Assembly: GCF_013394655.1 (NCBI RefSeq)
Contig: NZ_CP053351.1
Coordinates: 2,944,501 to 3,008,500, forward strand
Direction: 5' to 3'
Source: Winogradskyella schleiferi
Lineage (GTDB): Bacteria > Bacteroidota > Bacteroidia > Flavobacteriales > Flavobacteriaceae
Length of the DNA stretch: 64,000 nucleotides
The notes under the pieces were generated by a model that saw only the letters and a program-made list of their open reading frames with translations, had not been told where the DNA came from and searched no databases. Numbering within the stretch: position 1 is the first letter of the stretch; each line of letters begins with the position of its first letter. The position numbers and the translations under genes are program-made. Of the stretch, positions 54,107-63,109 are shown piece after piece.

Positions 54107-55357
54107 TTAATCCTCAATTTTTTCCGTACTTCGTTTTACTGAAATGCCGTGCACTAAAATAGACACTAATATTACCAGAGCAACGATAGAATATATTATG
54201 TTCAGGTTTTCAAAATTTCCGTGTTTTATGGCAAAAGTAAGATAGAAGACTGACCCAATACCCCTAATTCCAAAAAACGAAATGGCCAACTTTTTTTTCT
54301 GGTTTAAATTGGTTCCATATAATGCCACATAACCCAAAACCGGTCGTAATATAAGTACCAATAGCACTCCAAAAATAATTGTATAAAGTGTATTAAAGTT
54401 TAGAATACCAGCTATCACAGAGCCTCCAAAGAATATCATCCAAAAAATAATAAGGAATTTTTCGACATTGGTAATAAAATGAAGATTTGGATCACTTAAA
54501 TGTTGTTTTCCATCGGTATGTTGATGATAATTTGCAAACAAACCAGCAAAGAACACACTCATAAATCCATAGGATTTTAATAATTCTGCAATACCATAAG
54601 CTAATAATGTCAACGAAATTGCCACAAAAGCTTGATGGATTTTACGCTCCAACTGCTCTGAAAGTTTTTGTGTTAAAAAACTATAGGCATAACCTATAGC
54701 AATACCTACTAAAACACCAACGACCACCTTATAAACCACATAAAAACTTAACCATTCTTTCCATTGTTCAGCTTGTAAAGTTCCATTTTTTGACCATAAA
54801 ATTGCCAGAAACACGAAGGGAAAAGCTAAGCCATCGTTAAGACCTGCTTCAGCCGTGAGGTTATACTGCACACCAACATTTTTATCAGATGGTGATTGTT
54901 TTTCATTTAATTGAATTTCTGACGCCAATGCAGGATCGGTCGGAGCCAAAACTGCCGCCAATAATAAAGCCACATGTCCTTCCAGTCCCAAAATATAATA
55001 TGAAATCAAAAAAACTGCCACTATAAATAATGGCATCGTTATCCCAATAAGTCGCAACGGATTTTGCCATTCTTTCCAAGAATAATTAAGTCCAATTTTG
55101 AGTCCTGCCACCATAAGACTAATAATTACCACTAATTCTGAAAATCGAAGCGCAAGATCAACAGGCCATACAGGATCTGGCCATGGCAAAGGCGTGTTGA
55201 GATAATAAAGAATACCACCAAAAAGGAGTAATGGAATGGTAAAGCTTATTTTGAATCGTTTTAATAAAATAGGTAAGAAACTAGCAAAAAGCGATGTGAT
55301 ACCTATAATTACTAAAATGACGAAATACGAATTCATTGTTTCAAAGCTGTATGCCAA
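54107..55357 (-). CDS. Na+/H+ antiporter, CPA1 (NhaP-like)
   Basis: 416 aa with about 12 spans. The CPA1 motifs are visible: LLLAAVLAPTDPALASEIQ and TAEAGLNDGLAFPFVFLAI with the paired ND ion-binding residues in the latter. It exchanges Na+ (or K+) for H+ across the inner membrane. Met8 (55336) is an alternative start. It precedes the SemiSWEET by 2 bp. The 265-bp gap upstream shows nothing recognisable. Confidence 0.92.
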   Translation of the reverse strand: MAYSFETMNSYFVILVIIGITSLFASFLPILLKRFKISFTIPLLLFGGILYYLNTPLPWPDPVWPVDLALRFSELVVIISLMVAGLKIGLNYSWKEWQNPLRLIGITMPLFIVAVFLISYYILGLEGHVALLLAAVLAPTDPALASEIQLNEKQSPSDKNVGVQYNLTAEAGLNDGLAFPFVFLAILWSKNGTLQAEQWKEWLSFYVVYKVVVGVLVGIAIGYAYSFLTQKLSEQLERKIHQAFVAISLTLLAYGIAELLKSYGFMSVFFAGLFANYHQHTDGKQHLSDPNLHFITNVEKFLIIFWMIFFGGSVIAGILNFNTLYTIIFGVLLVLILRPVLGYVALYGTNLNQKKKLAISFFGIRGIGSVFYLTFAIKHGNFENLNIIYSIVALVILVSILVHGISVKRSTEKIED

Positions 55358-55622
55358 TATTATGATTTTATAATGTCCTTAAATTCCACTAATTAATTGG
55401 ACTGAATTAACACATATCCAATATTTTCTAACTGAATTAAAAAAGACTCCAATACTTATTAAATTGCTTAATTTAAAGATAACCCAAATAAGGTATGCTA
55501 AACTTTAAGAATTCATGACTTATTTTTTAAGCACGTGATAAAAATTATTTGACTCAACAAAGAATTAAAGTCACAATACTATAAGCAATTAAAATAATCT
55601 CAATAGTCCAATCTTACTACAT

Positions 55623-58118
55623 TCAATCTACTGGCAAATACAATGAAAATTGAGCGCCTTTGTTCGGTTTTGCTTTTGCGGTAACTGCGCCATTATGGTT
55701 TTCAGCTATTTTTTTCACTATAGCAAGGCCAATACCTGTGCCTTGATATTCTAGTTTACCATGAAGTCTTTTAAAGAGTTCAAAAATTTGTTGTGCGTGT
55801 TCGGGCTGGAAGCCAATTCCGTTATCCTGAAAAGATATTTTGCAATACGTCTTGTTATTTTCCAAAATTTTAATTCCCGTTGTTTTGCCAATCACTTTTT
55901 CTGTTGTTATTTGAATTTTTGGACTTTTATCTGGTTGTGCAAACTTTATGGAATTTTCAATTAGATTTTGGAATACTTGTCTTATTTGAAACGGAACAAC
56001 CCTAGCCGTGCAAAGGTCATCATAAGTTATGGACGTATTTGATGATTCGATTTTAGAATTCAAATTCTCAATCACTTGAATCAATAAATCCTGTAAATTG
56101 GTTGATTTAGTTTCTACACTTGTATCATTGCTTCTAGAATATTCCAATAAGTCTTCTATCAACGTACGCATGCGATGCGCAGATTGTAAGATTTTATCAA
56201 TGTCCTGTTTACCTTTTTCTGAAAAGTTTTTGGCTTCCCGTTCCGCTAGCATATTGGTGAACATTTGTATTTTCCTAAGTGGCTCTTGCAAATCATGACT
56301 AGAGACATAGGCAAAAGCTTCGAGCTCATCATTGGTTTTTTGAAGGCTAACTAATGAACGTTGCAATTTTTTATTAGCCGTATTTAGCTGTTGGGTGCGT
56401 TGCTGAACTTGCTGTTCTAGGTTTTTGGAAAATTTTTCTAATTTTTTACGGGCTAAAACGCGTTCGGTAGCATCTGTTGTCGTAATCATTATCCCTGAAA
56501 CTAAACCATCTAACTCAGTTAATGGTTGATACTCATAATCTACGTAAAACTCTTTTTCTCCATCATCACTTTTGACTACAGCATAAGATTCATTCTCCGA
56601 TACTCCAACTCCAGTACGGACAATATCTTTTAAAATTTGGGGATATTTTGAATTTACTAGATTCGGAAATATCTCCAATAAATCTTTTCCTATAACATCT
56701 TTTCTCTTTTTACGCCAAAAGGTGTTGAGCAAACTGTCATTTGCCATTTCTATAGTTAAATTCTCACCTCTGAGAATACCCATGGCAATTGGCGACTGTT
56801 CCACAAAATTCTTAAAATGTTTCTGCGATTCTTGAAGTTCATATCTCGCCCTAACCATGTAGGAAACTTCAAATCCTATAATCACTATTTCTACGACTTT
56901 ATCATTTTTTATTATGGGTTGAAATGTATAATTAAAGTATTCCTTTCGTGTAATCCCATTACGTGTCAATAAAAAAGGATATTCGTAACCGTGTTGTGCC
57001 CGCTTAGTTTTTATAACAGTTTCAAAAATGGGAAGAATTCCATCCTTAATTTCTGTAAGTACTTCAAAAAGGGGTTTTTGAATAGTTTCTTTATACGATT
57101 TTTGCCATATTTCCAACACCGCATCATTAGCCATTTTAACAATAAAATTGTTGACATCTAAAATGGCCATGGCGATTGGCGCATTTTTAACTAAATTTCT
57201 GAAATGTTCTTCACTTTCCTTTAACTCATTAACAGCTTTTTCGCGCTTAGTAATATCTTGTAAAATACCGTTAAATCTATAGGCTATTTTATCTTCATTA
57301 AACCATGCACGACCTAAGGCTCGGACTGTGCGTGCTTGTTGCGTTTTATTATTTTTAATTTTATAGGTGATATCATATTTACCGCCAGATTTATAATCTC
57401 CTATGGATTTTTCGATTTGCGCAATCACTCTATCCTTATCGGATTCAATTATAGCAGCAAGGGCATCTTCTAATAAAAGTTCATTTTTAAAAGGCAGTCC
57501 ATACCAATTTTTTAAACGTTTATTACCTTTAAGTTTATTGGTTAATGGATTATAATCCCAAGTAGCTAAATTAGCCGCGTTTATAGCAAATTCCAATTCG
57601 TCATTGCTTTCTTCAAGTTTTGCGAGGTTTACGAAGCTGTTCGTTGTCTCCGTACAGGTAACAAACACACCTTCTATATTGCCTGATTCATTTTTTACGC
57701 AACTATAACTGTAAGTCCAGTAAATATTCTCTATTTGACCATTCCTGTAGAAAGGCACAAGTTGATTCTCGTGCCATGTGGCAGGTCCTCCTGCTAGAAT
57801 TGAATAAATCTGTGGACCGATTATATCCCAAATTTCTGACCAATAAATTTCTGCTTTCTGACCTAGAATTTCTGGGTGTTTTCCTTCGTTTCCCAAACTC
57901 GGTCTGTAGGCGTCATTGTAAAAACAAATATGATCAGGTCCCCAAAAGAGAAACATGGGAAATTTTGAATTGAGCATTATACTCAACGTTGTCTTAAGAC
58001 TTGATGGCCAATTTTGAATTACGCCAACAGGGCTTTTGGACCAATCCTTGGCGCGCATAATTTCGCCCATTTCTCCTCCATCATTTAAAAAGTATAAGCT
58101 CTTAGTATTACTTTTCAT
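55623..58118 (-). CDS. Multi-PAS sensor histidine kinase (soluble)
   Basis: 831 aa without membrane spans, so a cytoplasmic sensor. About four PAS-type domains are seen: MGEIMRAKDWSKSP... (N-terminal), NELEFAINAANLATWDYNP (about 178 on), HFRNLVKNAPIAMAILDVN and HFKNFVEQSPIAMGILRGE. A coiled coil (about 560-600) leads to the HisKA motif YVSSHDLQEPLRKI with His608 and a HATPase_c domain (FQDNGIGFQPEHAQQIFELFKRLHG, GTGIGLAIVKKIAENHNG). The N-terminal pattern resembles the chemotaxis/light-type PAS kinases of Bacteroidetes. It overlaps the response regulator gene by 11 bp. Confidence 0.93.
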   Translation of the reverse strand: MKSNTKSLYFLNDGGEMGEIMRAKDWSKSPVGVIQNWPSSLKTTLSIMLNSKFPMFLFWGPDHICFYNDAYRPSLGNEGKHPEILGQKAEIYWSEIWDIIGPQIYSILAGGPATWHENQLVPFYRNGQIENIYWTYSYSCVKNESGNIEGVFVTCTETTNSFVNLAKLEESNDELEFAINAANLATWDYNPLTNKLKGNKRLKNWYGLPFKNELLLEDALAAIIESDKDRVIAQIEKSIGDYKSGGKYDITYKIKNNKTQQARTVRALGRAWFNEDKIAYRFNGILQDITKREKAVNELKESEEHFRNLVKNAPIAMAILDVNNFIVKMANDAVLEIWQKSYKETIQKPLFEVLTEIKDGILPIFETVIKTKRAQHGYEYPFLLTRNGITRKEYFNYTFQPIIKNDKVVEIVIIGFEVSYMVRARYELQESQKHFKNFVEQSPIAMGILRGENLTIEMANDSLLNTFWRKKRKDVIGKDLLEIFPNLVNSKYPQILKDIVRTGVGVSENESYAVVKSDDGEKEFYVDYEYQPLTELDGLVSGIMITTTDATERVLARKKLEKFSKNLEQQVQQRTQQLNTANKKLQRSLVSLQKTNDELEAFAYVSSHDLQEPLRKIQMFTNMLAEREAKNFSEKGKQDIDKILQSAHRMRTLIEDLLEYSRSNDTSVETKSTNLQDLLIQVIENLNSKIESSNTSITYDDLCTARVVPFQIRQVFQNLIENSIKFAQPDKSPKIQITTEKVIGKTTGIKILENNKTYCKISFQDNGIGFQPEHAQQIFELFKRLHGKLEYQGTGIGLAIVKKIAENHNGAVTAKAKPNKGAQFSLYLPVD

Positions 58119-58548
58119 TTGTGATGAAGAAATTGTTGTCGTTTTTATTTTCTAATGCGACCTGAGGTAATAGGTTTAATGCTTTTTCAATAAGTTGTTT
58201 AAGTTCGTTAAAACTTATAGGTTTCCGAATGTAAAAATCAGCACCTGCATTTTGTAATTTAATGGCTGTTTCCGGAATATAAGACGTGGAGTACATAAAA
58301 ACCACAATACCGTCATAATTGGTATTAGACCTAAGTTGCTTTAAACATTTGTACCCATCTACAATTGGCATATTAATATCTAGGAATATGGCATCTGGCA
58401 AAGAAGCGCAAGCCTCTAAATAATTTAAAGCTTCGTGCCCATTCTTAAGGCTAACAAAATGAATACCTCTATCAATTTCTTTAATAGCCTCTTGGAAGAA
58501 CATTCTATCGTCTTCATCGTCATCTACTAATAACAGATTGGGATTCAA
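58108..58548 (-). CDS. Response regulator, receiver domain only
   Basis: 146 aa CheY-like receiver: acidic triad Asp9-Asp10-Asp11, phospho-acceptor Asp57 (AIFLDINMPIVDG), Tyr/Lys switch residues (FMYSTSY, YIRKPISFNEL with the conserved Lys). No output domain. It precedes and overlaps the multi-PAS kinase by 11 bp, so translation is coupled. It probably acts by protein contact, possibly as a phosphate relay. Confidence 0.94.
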   Translation of the reverse strand: MNPNLLLVDDDEDDRMFFQEAIKEIDRGIHFVSLKNGHEALNYLEACASLPDAIFLDINMPIVDGYKCLKQLRSNTNYDGIVVFMYSTSYIPETAIKLQNAGADFYIRKPISFNELKQLIEKALNLLPQVALENKNDNNFFITNEK

Positions 58549-58719
58549 AATACAGCTGTGATTAAATTCGTTATAAAAGTAATAATAAATTTTAGTATTT
58601 CAATATTGAAATTTAGATCGTTTGAATTTACCAGAATAGATTAGACTATTATTTAAGTAAACGTTTGGGTCAGATTTAATTGTGAGATCACATAAATTTT
58701 ACCACGTTCTCGAAATAAA

Positions 58720-58746
58720 AAAACCCTGAATACTATTCAGGATTTT
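58720..58746 (-). terminator. Terminator of the cystathionine beta-synthase-like gene
   Basis: CCTGAAT pairs with ATTCAGG around ACT, extended by four A-T pairs beyond one mismatch, with a T-run on the minus strand. It lies 42 bp after the gene stop. Confidence 0.85.
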
Positions 58747-58787
58747 GCTTTTCTATGTAAAATGATTTTTGCTGTATCAAGAATATG

Positions 58788-59768
58788 TTACTCAATATAA
58801 CCCTTCTCACGCATCCAATCATCGTTAAACATTTTGCCCACATAACGGCTGCCATGATCGTGAAATAAAACCACAACGACATCCTCTGGTTTAAAATGTT
58901 CTTTTAATTGCAATACACCTTTTATGGCTGCTCCTGCAGAATTCCCCAAGAACATACCTTCTTCCTTTGCCAATTTTTGGGTATAAACCGCAGCATCTTT
59001 ATCGGTAACTTTGGTAAAACCATCTATGATTTCAAAATTAACGTTTTCTGGTAGAATGTCTTCACCAATACCTTCGGTTACATAAGGATAGATTTCATTT
59101 TCATCGAACACTCCCGTTTCGTGATATTTCTTAAATACAGAACCATAAGTATCAACTCCCCAAACCTTAATATTCGGGTTTTGTTCCTTTAGGTATTTTC
59201 CAACACCAGAAATAGTACCACCTGTACCCACACCAACCACAAAATGCGTGATTTTGCCATCGGTTTGTTTCCAGATTTCCGGCCCTGTACTTTGATAATG
59301 GGCTTTGGTGTTACTCAGGTTATCATATTGGTTAACATACCAAGAGTTCGGGGTTTCCTCCCCTAACCGTTTTGAAACGGAATAATAACTGCGAGGATCG
59401 GTTGGCTCCACATCGGTTGGGCAAACTACTACCTCAGCACCTACTGCTCTAAGAATATCCATTTTTTCTTTGGACTGTTTATCACTAATCACAAAAATAC
59501 ATTTGTAGCCTTTTACAATGGCTGCCAGTGCCAATCCCATTCCCGTGTTTCCTGAGGTACCTTCAATAATAGTGCCTCCAGGTTTTAGACGACCATCAGC
59601 TTCTGCATCCTCAATCATCTGCACAGCCATTCGATCCTTAACGGAATTTCCTGGGTTAAAAGTTTCGTATTTTGAGAGTACTAAACAAGGTAAGTCTTCC
59701 ACTAGTTTATTCATTTTAACCAATGGTGTATTTCCTATTGTACCTAATATATTTTCTGCGTAATCCAT
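58788..59768 (-). CDS. PLP-dependent cysteine synthase / cystathionine beta-synthase-like
   Basis: 326 aa fold-type II PLP enzyme. Lys44 in NPGNSVKDRM binds PLP; SGNTG is at 72-76, the phosphate loop GVGTGGTISGVG at about 178-189. Segments such as CPTDVEPTDPRSYYSVSKRLGEETPNSWYVNQYDN place it close to the cystathionine beta-synthase catalytic core without CBS domains; cysteine synthase (CysK/CysM) activity is also possible. Cytoplasmic sulfur amino-acid metabolism. Single gene with a terminator downstream; the 215-bp gap beyond the start holds an ACTG-rich repeat. Confidence 0.9.
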   Translation of the reverse strand: MDYAENILGTIGNTPLVKMNKLVEDLPCLVLSKYETFNPGNSVKDRMAVQMIEDAEADGRLKPGGTIIEGTSGNTGMGLALAAIVKGYKCIFVISDKQSKEKMDILRAVGAEVVVCPTDVEPTDPRSYYSVSKRLGEETPNSWYVNQYDNLSNTKAHYQSTGPEIWKQTDGKITHFVVGVGTGGTISGVGKYLKEQNPNIKVWGVDTYGSVFKKYHETGVFDENEIYPYVTEGIGEDILPENVNFEIIDGFTKVTDKDAAVYTQKLAKEEGMFLGNSAGAAIKGVLQLKEHFKPEDVVVVLFHDHGSRYVGKMFNDDWMREKGYIE

Positions 59769-59955
59769 AGTTGTTTTTTCGAAAGTGCAAAGTTACGTTA
59801 AATGTTATGTAATGGAAAACACAATTTTCAAATACAAAAAACTAAATTCCAAAGTTGTTCTGTTACACGAAGGGAGACCAAGGCGACACTAAGATTCATG
59901 AGATTACCTTAAACTATAAACTCAATCTTTCAAATTAATCTATATCGCGATTGCG

Positions 59956-59975
59956 AACTGAAGACTGCGGACTGC
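59956..59975. repeat. Copy of the ACTG-rich intergenic repeat
   Basis: AACTGAAGACTGCGGACTGC resembles minus-strand 28872-28890 (AACTGAAAACTGCGACTGC), differing by one substitution and one extra G. It lies between the LolE-like stop and the cystathionine beta-synthase-like start. Confidence 0.55.
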
Positions 59976-59983
59976 TTACTTTT

Positions 59984-61216
59984 TTAGTCGAACCGAATCG
60001 CCTTTACGGGCGAAATCTTAGAAATTATTACGGAAGGAATCAACAGCATTAACAAACAAGCTACAAACGTTCCGATATTAAGTATGATGATATAATCCCA
60101 ACTGATGTAAACTGGTGCATTACTTACATAATAAGTGTCTGGATTTAGCGGAAATAGTTTAAAATACTTCTGTGCGAACAACAAGCCTAAACCAATAATA
60201 TTTCCCCAAAGCAACCCTAAACCAATGAGGTAGGAAGCGTTGTATAGAAATACTTTTCTGATGGTCCAATTTGAGCTACCAAGCGCTTTTAAAATACCGA
60301 TCATTTGGGTACGTTCCAGGATTAAAACCAACAATGCCGTAATCATATTAATCCCAGCAACGATAATCATAATGGCAATAATGCCATAAGTATTGTTGTC
60401 AAAAATCTTAATCCACTCGAAAATAGTATAGTATTTTCGCGTAATTGAAGTGGCATTCATTAAGGATGGAATAGCCTTATAAACTTCAACTGTTTTTTCT
60501 TCAATTTGGGAAAAATCATCAATAAAAACTTCAAAGTTGCCGATTTGGTCAGATTCCCATTTATTCAGACGTTGAATATGCCTTAGATCTGCAATCACAA
60601 ATTTTTCGTCGAGTTCTTGAAAACCCGAATTATAAATACCAACCACTTCAAAATTCATGATTCTAGGCAAACGATCGATTTGATCCGTAAATAAAGTTTG
60701 GAATTTATCGCCAATTTTGAAGCCTAAGCGATTAGCGAGGTATTCTGAAATTAAGACTTCTTCATTGCGCTCTTTTGTATAATCTGGCAATCGACCTTCA
60801 ATTAAAAACTCTTTAAAATAATCCCAATTATAATCCGCACCCACGCCTTTTACAACGACACCTTCAAAATCGGTTTCGGTTCTTATTACGGCAAATTTTG
60901 TGGCAACGGCTTGTATGTGTTTTATACCTTCAACCGTATTAAAATTTGGATAAAACTCTTGATTGATTGAAATGGGCACCTGAGATTCGTCCGAGGCATT
61001 GGTATCGTAATTAGTGATTTCTATATGACCGTTAAATGCTACAACCTTGTCTCTAATTTTCTGTTGTAAGCCCAAACCTGTGGCAATTGCAATCAACATT
61101 ACAATGATACCAATAGCAATTGCTGCGATACCAATTTTAATTATTGGTGCCGAAACACTACTTTTATACGTTTTATTGCCAATTATACGTTTAGCTATAA
61201 ATAACTCGAAATTCAA
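59984..61216 (-). CDS. LolE/FtsX-type ABC transporter permease
   Basis: 410 aa. Span 1 (about 26-50, IKIGIAAIAIGIIVMLIAIATGLGLQQKIRD) is followed by a large periplasmic MacB-like domain and three C-terminal spans (about 275-400) with the FtsX signature (AGINMITALLVLILERTQMIGILKALGSSNWTIRKVFLYNA). This fits LolC/LolE permeases, which extract lipoproteins for delivery to the outer membrane; no ATPase gene is adjacent. The start is TTG at 61216: no ATG exists upstream before the in-frame stop, and MNFELFIAKRI is the normal family start. Its start is 9 bp from the divergent NamZ-like gene. Confidence 0.92.
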   Translation of the reverse strand: MNFELFIAKRIIGNKTYKSSVSAPIIKIGIAAIAIGIIVMLIAIATGLGLQQKIRDKVVAFNGHIEITNYDTNASDESQVPISINQEFYPNFNTVEGIKHIQAVATKFAVIRTETDFEGVVVKGVGADYNWDYFKEFLIEGRLPDYTKERNEEVLISEYLANRLGFKIGDKFQTLFTDQIDRLPRIMNFEVVGIYNSGFQELDEKFVIADLRHIQRLNKWESDQIGNFEVFIDDFSQIEEKTVEVYKAIPSLMNATSITRKYYTIFEWIKIFDNNTYGIIAIMIIVAGINMITALLVLILERTQMIGILKALGSSNWTIRKVFLYNASYLIGLGLLWGNIIGLGLLFAQKYFKLFPLNPDTYYVSNAPVYISWDYIIILNIGTFVACLLMLLIPSVIISKISPVKAIRFD

Positions 61217-61225
61217 ACCTACTCT

Positions 61226-62533
61226 ATGCTTTTAAAGGTTGTCAAAAATACAGTTTTATTCTCGATAATTCTTACCATATCTGCTCTTACATTTTCTTGT
61301 GGCCATCGAGTGAAGTCTGAAACTGAGAAGTTAGAAGCGCGAAGCTCGAAGCTCGAAGAGACCACTTCGAATCCGCTCAGTGACAATGTAACCGATGATA
61401 AATCCATAATTATTGGTGCCAATAGAACGGCAGCATATCTTCCTTTATTACAAGGAAAGAATGTTGGCGTAGTGGCCAATCAGACTTCTGTAATATTTAG
61501 GGACAAAACACGAAAAGCTAGTTTCCTGAACTACAGTCACCTCATTGATTCTTTACTTTCACTAAAAGTCAATGTCAAAAAAGTTTTCGCACCAGAACAT
61601 GGTTTTAGAGGCACGGCAGATGCTGGTGAATTGGTAAAAGATGGCAAAGACACCAAAACGGGTCTACATATTTACTCTCTCCATGGCAAGCATAAAAAAC
61701 CAACAGCGTCGCAGCTTGAAAATATAGATATTATGCTTTTTGATATTCAAGATGTGGGTGTTCGGTTTTACACTTATATCTCAACATTGCACTACGTTAT
61801 GGAAGCTTGCGCCGAGCAAAATATTCCACTCCTAATTTTAGACCGACCAAATCCCAATGGCAATTATGTTGATGGTCCTGTTTTAGAAACAAAACACAGT
61901 AGCTTTTTAGGCATGCACCCTATTCCATTAGTTCACGGCATGACTTTAGGTGAATACGCAAAAATGATTAATGGTGAGGCTTGGCTGTATAAGGGCTTAA
62001 CTTGTGATATTACAATTATAGAGATGGCGAATTATAATCACGAGTCTTTTTATAGCTTACCCATTAGACCTTCTCCAAACCTTCCGAATGACCAATCGAT
62101 AATACTTTATCCAAGTTTAGGCTTATTTGAAGGCACCAATATCAATGCTGGTAGAGGTACTGAATTTCAGTTTCAGCGTTATGGTGCTCCGTTTTTAGAT
62201 AAGAATTATTATGCGTTTAGTTATACGCCTGTTGCCAATTTCGGGTCTAAATATCCCAAACATGAAAATGAACTTTGCTATGGCGCTGATTTATCTAATG
62301 TGAAGGCAGAAAGACATTTCACCTTGAAATATATTATGGATGCTTACAACCACGCTACTGATAAAACTAAAGTATTCAACACGTCCAACTTCACAACCCA
62401 TGCAGGAACGGCTGCTTTGCAGAAACAGATTGAAGCTGGATTATCCGAAACCGAAATTAAAGCGACTTGGCAAGCTGATTTAGAAGCTTATAAAAGCATG
62501 CGAAGTAAGTATTTGATATACCAAACTAATTAA
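61226..62533 (+). CDS. namZ: DUF1343 (NamZ-like exo-beta-N-acetylmuramidase)
   Basis: 435 aa. Signal peptide with Cys25 (ALTFSC), probably a lipoprotein, then a low-complexity charged linker (about 29-50) and the DUF1343 fold. Family motifs: VGVVANQTSVI, FAPEHGFRGTADAGE, DIQDVGVRFYTYISTLHYVMEA, ILDRPNPNG and the LYPSLGLFEGTNINAGRGTEFQFQRYGAP segment. NamZ releases N-acetylmuramic acid from the non-reducing end of peptidoglycan fragments. It overlaps the convergent small gene by 4 bp and starts 9 bp from the divergent LolE-like gene, so its promoter must lie inside that gene. Confidence 0.9.
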   Translation: MLLKVVKNTVLFSIILTISALTFSCGHRVKSETEKLEARSSKLEETTSNPLSDNVTDDKSIIIGANRTAAYLPLLQGKNVGVVANQTSVIFRDKTRKASFLNYSHLIDSLLSLKVNVKKVFAPEHGFRGTADAGELVKDGKDTKTGLHIYSLHGKHKKPTASQLENIDIMLFDIQDVGVRFYTYISTLHYVMEACAEQNIPLLILDRPNPNGNYVDGPVLETKHSSFLGMHPIPLVHGMTLGEYAKMINGEAWLYKGLTCDITIIEMANYNHESFYSLPIRPSPNLPNDQSIILYPSLGLFEGTNINAGRGTEFQFQRYGAPFLDKNYYAFSYTPVANFGSKYPKHENELCYGADLSNVKAERHFTLKYIMDAYNHATDKTKVFNTSNFTTHAGTAALQKQIEAGLSETEIKATWQADLEAYKSMRSKYLIYQTN

Positions 62534-62958
62534 TTAGCAGTAAACACAACCTTGGTAGGTTCTACGGCACTAATAGCTTCCGGCTCTTTTTTAGGAATGT
62601 CCCTTAAAATTTTTATAACAAATACAATTTTCATTGGCGATTGTCTCGCCACAATTACATGTTTTCCTTTAGATAATGTATTCAACGGCAACTTATATGC
62701 GGTTGAATCAATTTCAAAATCAAGCTCTCGTGTGTAGTTTTTGTTTATGGTGTAGAGTGAATTAATAATTTTATCACTTTTAAGAATCAGCGTGTCTTTT
62801 GTGGTATTTAATTGATGAATCAAACCTTTGGCTTGGACGTTTCTGTTTTTTTCGAGTTTAGCAAAAGGTTGTTCTTGCGCTTGAAGCGTAAAACCTAATA
62901 AAAAAAGGAGAATTATGACGAGACAGATACGGATTAAATTTTTCAAAACAGTAAACAC
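62530..62958 (-). CDS. Hypothetical secreted or membrane-anchored protein
   Basis: 142 aa, no family recognised. An N-terminal signal peptide (about 1-27) precedes a small beta-rich domain (SLYTINKNYTRELDFEIDSTAYKLPLNTLSKGKHVIVARQSPMKIVFVIKIL). Codon use looks native and the frame is uninterrupted. The gene is convergent with and overlaps the NamZ-like gene by 4 bp. Function unknown. Confidence 0.7.
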   Translation of the reverse strand: MFTVLKNLIRICLVIILLFLLGFTLQAQEQPFAKLEKNRNVQAKGLIHQLNTTKDTLILKSDKIINSLYTINKNYTRELDFEIDSTAYKLPLNTLSKGKHVIVARQSPMKIVFVIKILRDIPKKEPEAISAVEPTKVVFTAN

Positions 62959-63109
62959 TTTAAGTTACACAAGGCGTGATTTAAAGCAACAAAATTTAAT
63001 TAATCCCAAATAAACATAAGTGGTTTGAACGAAATAATTGACAAATCATCCACAAACTACATAAATATTAGAACAAACGCTTGTTTTGTTAATAAGTCTG
63101 TTAAAAACT

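Noticed and set aside
61310..61370. Repeat GAAGCTCGAAG in the NamZ-like gene as a mobile repeat
   Set aside because: It lies in frame in the low-complexity linker after the lipobox and is better explained as a local codon-level slippage.
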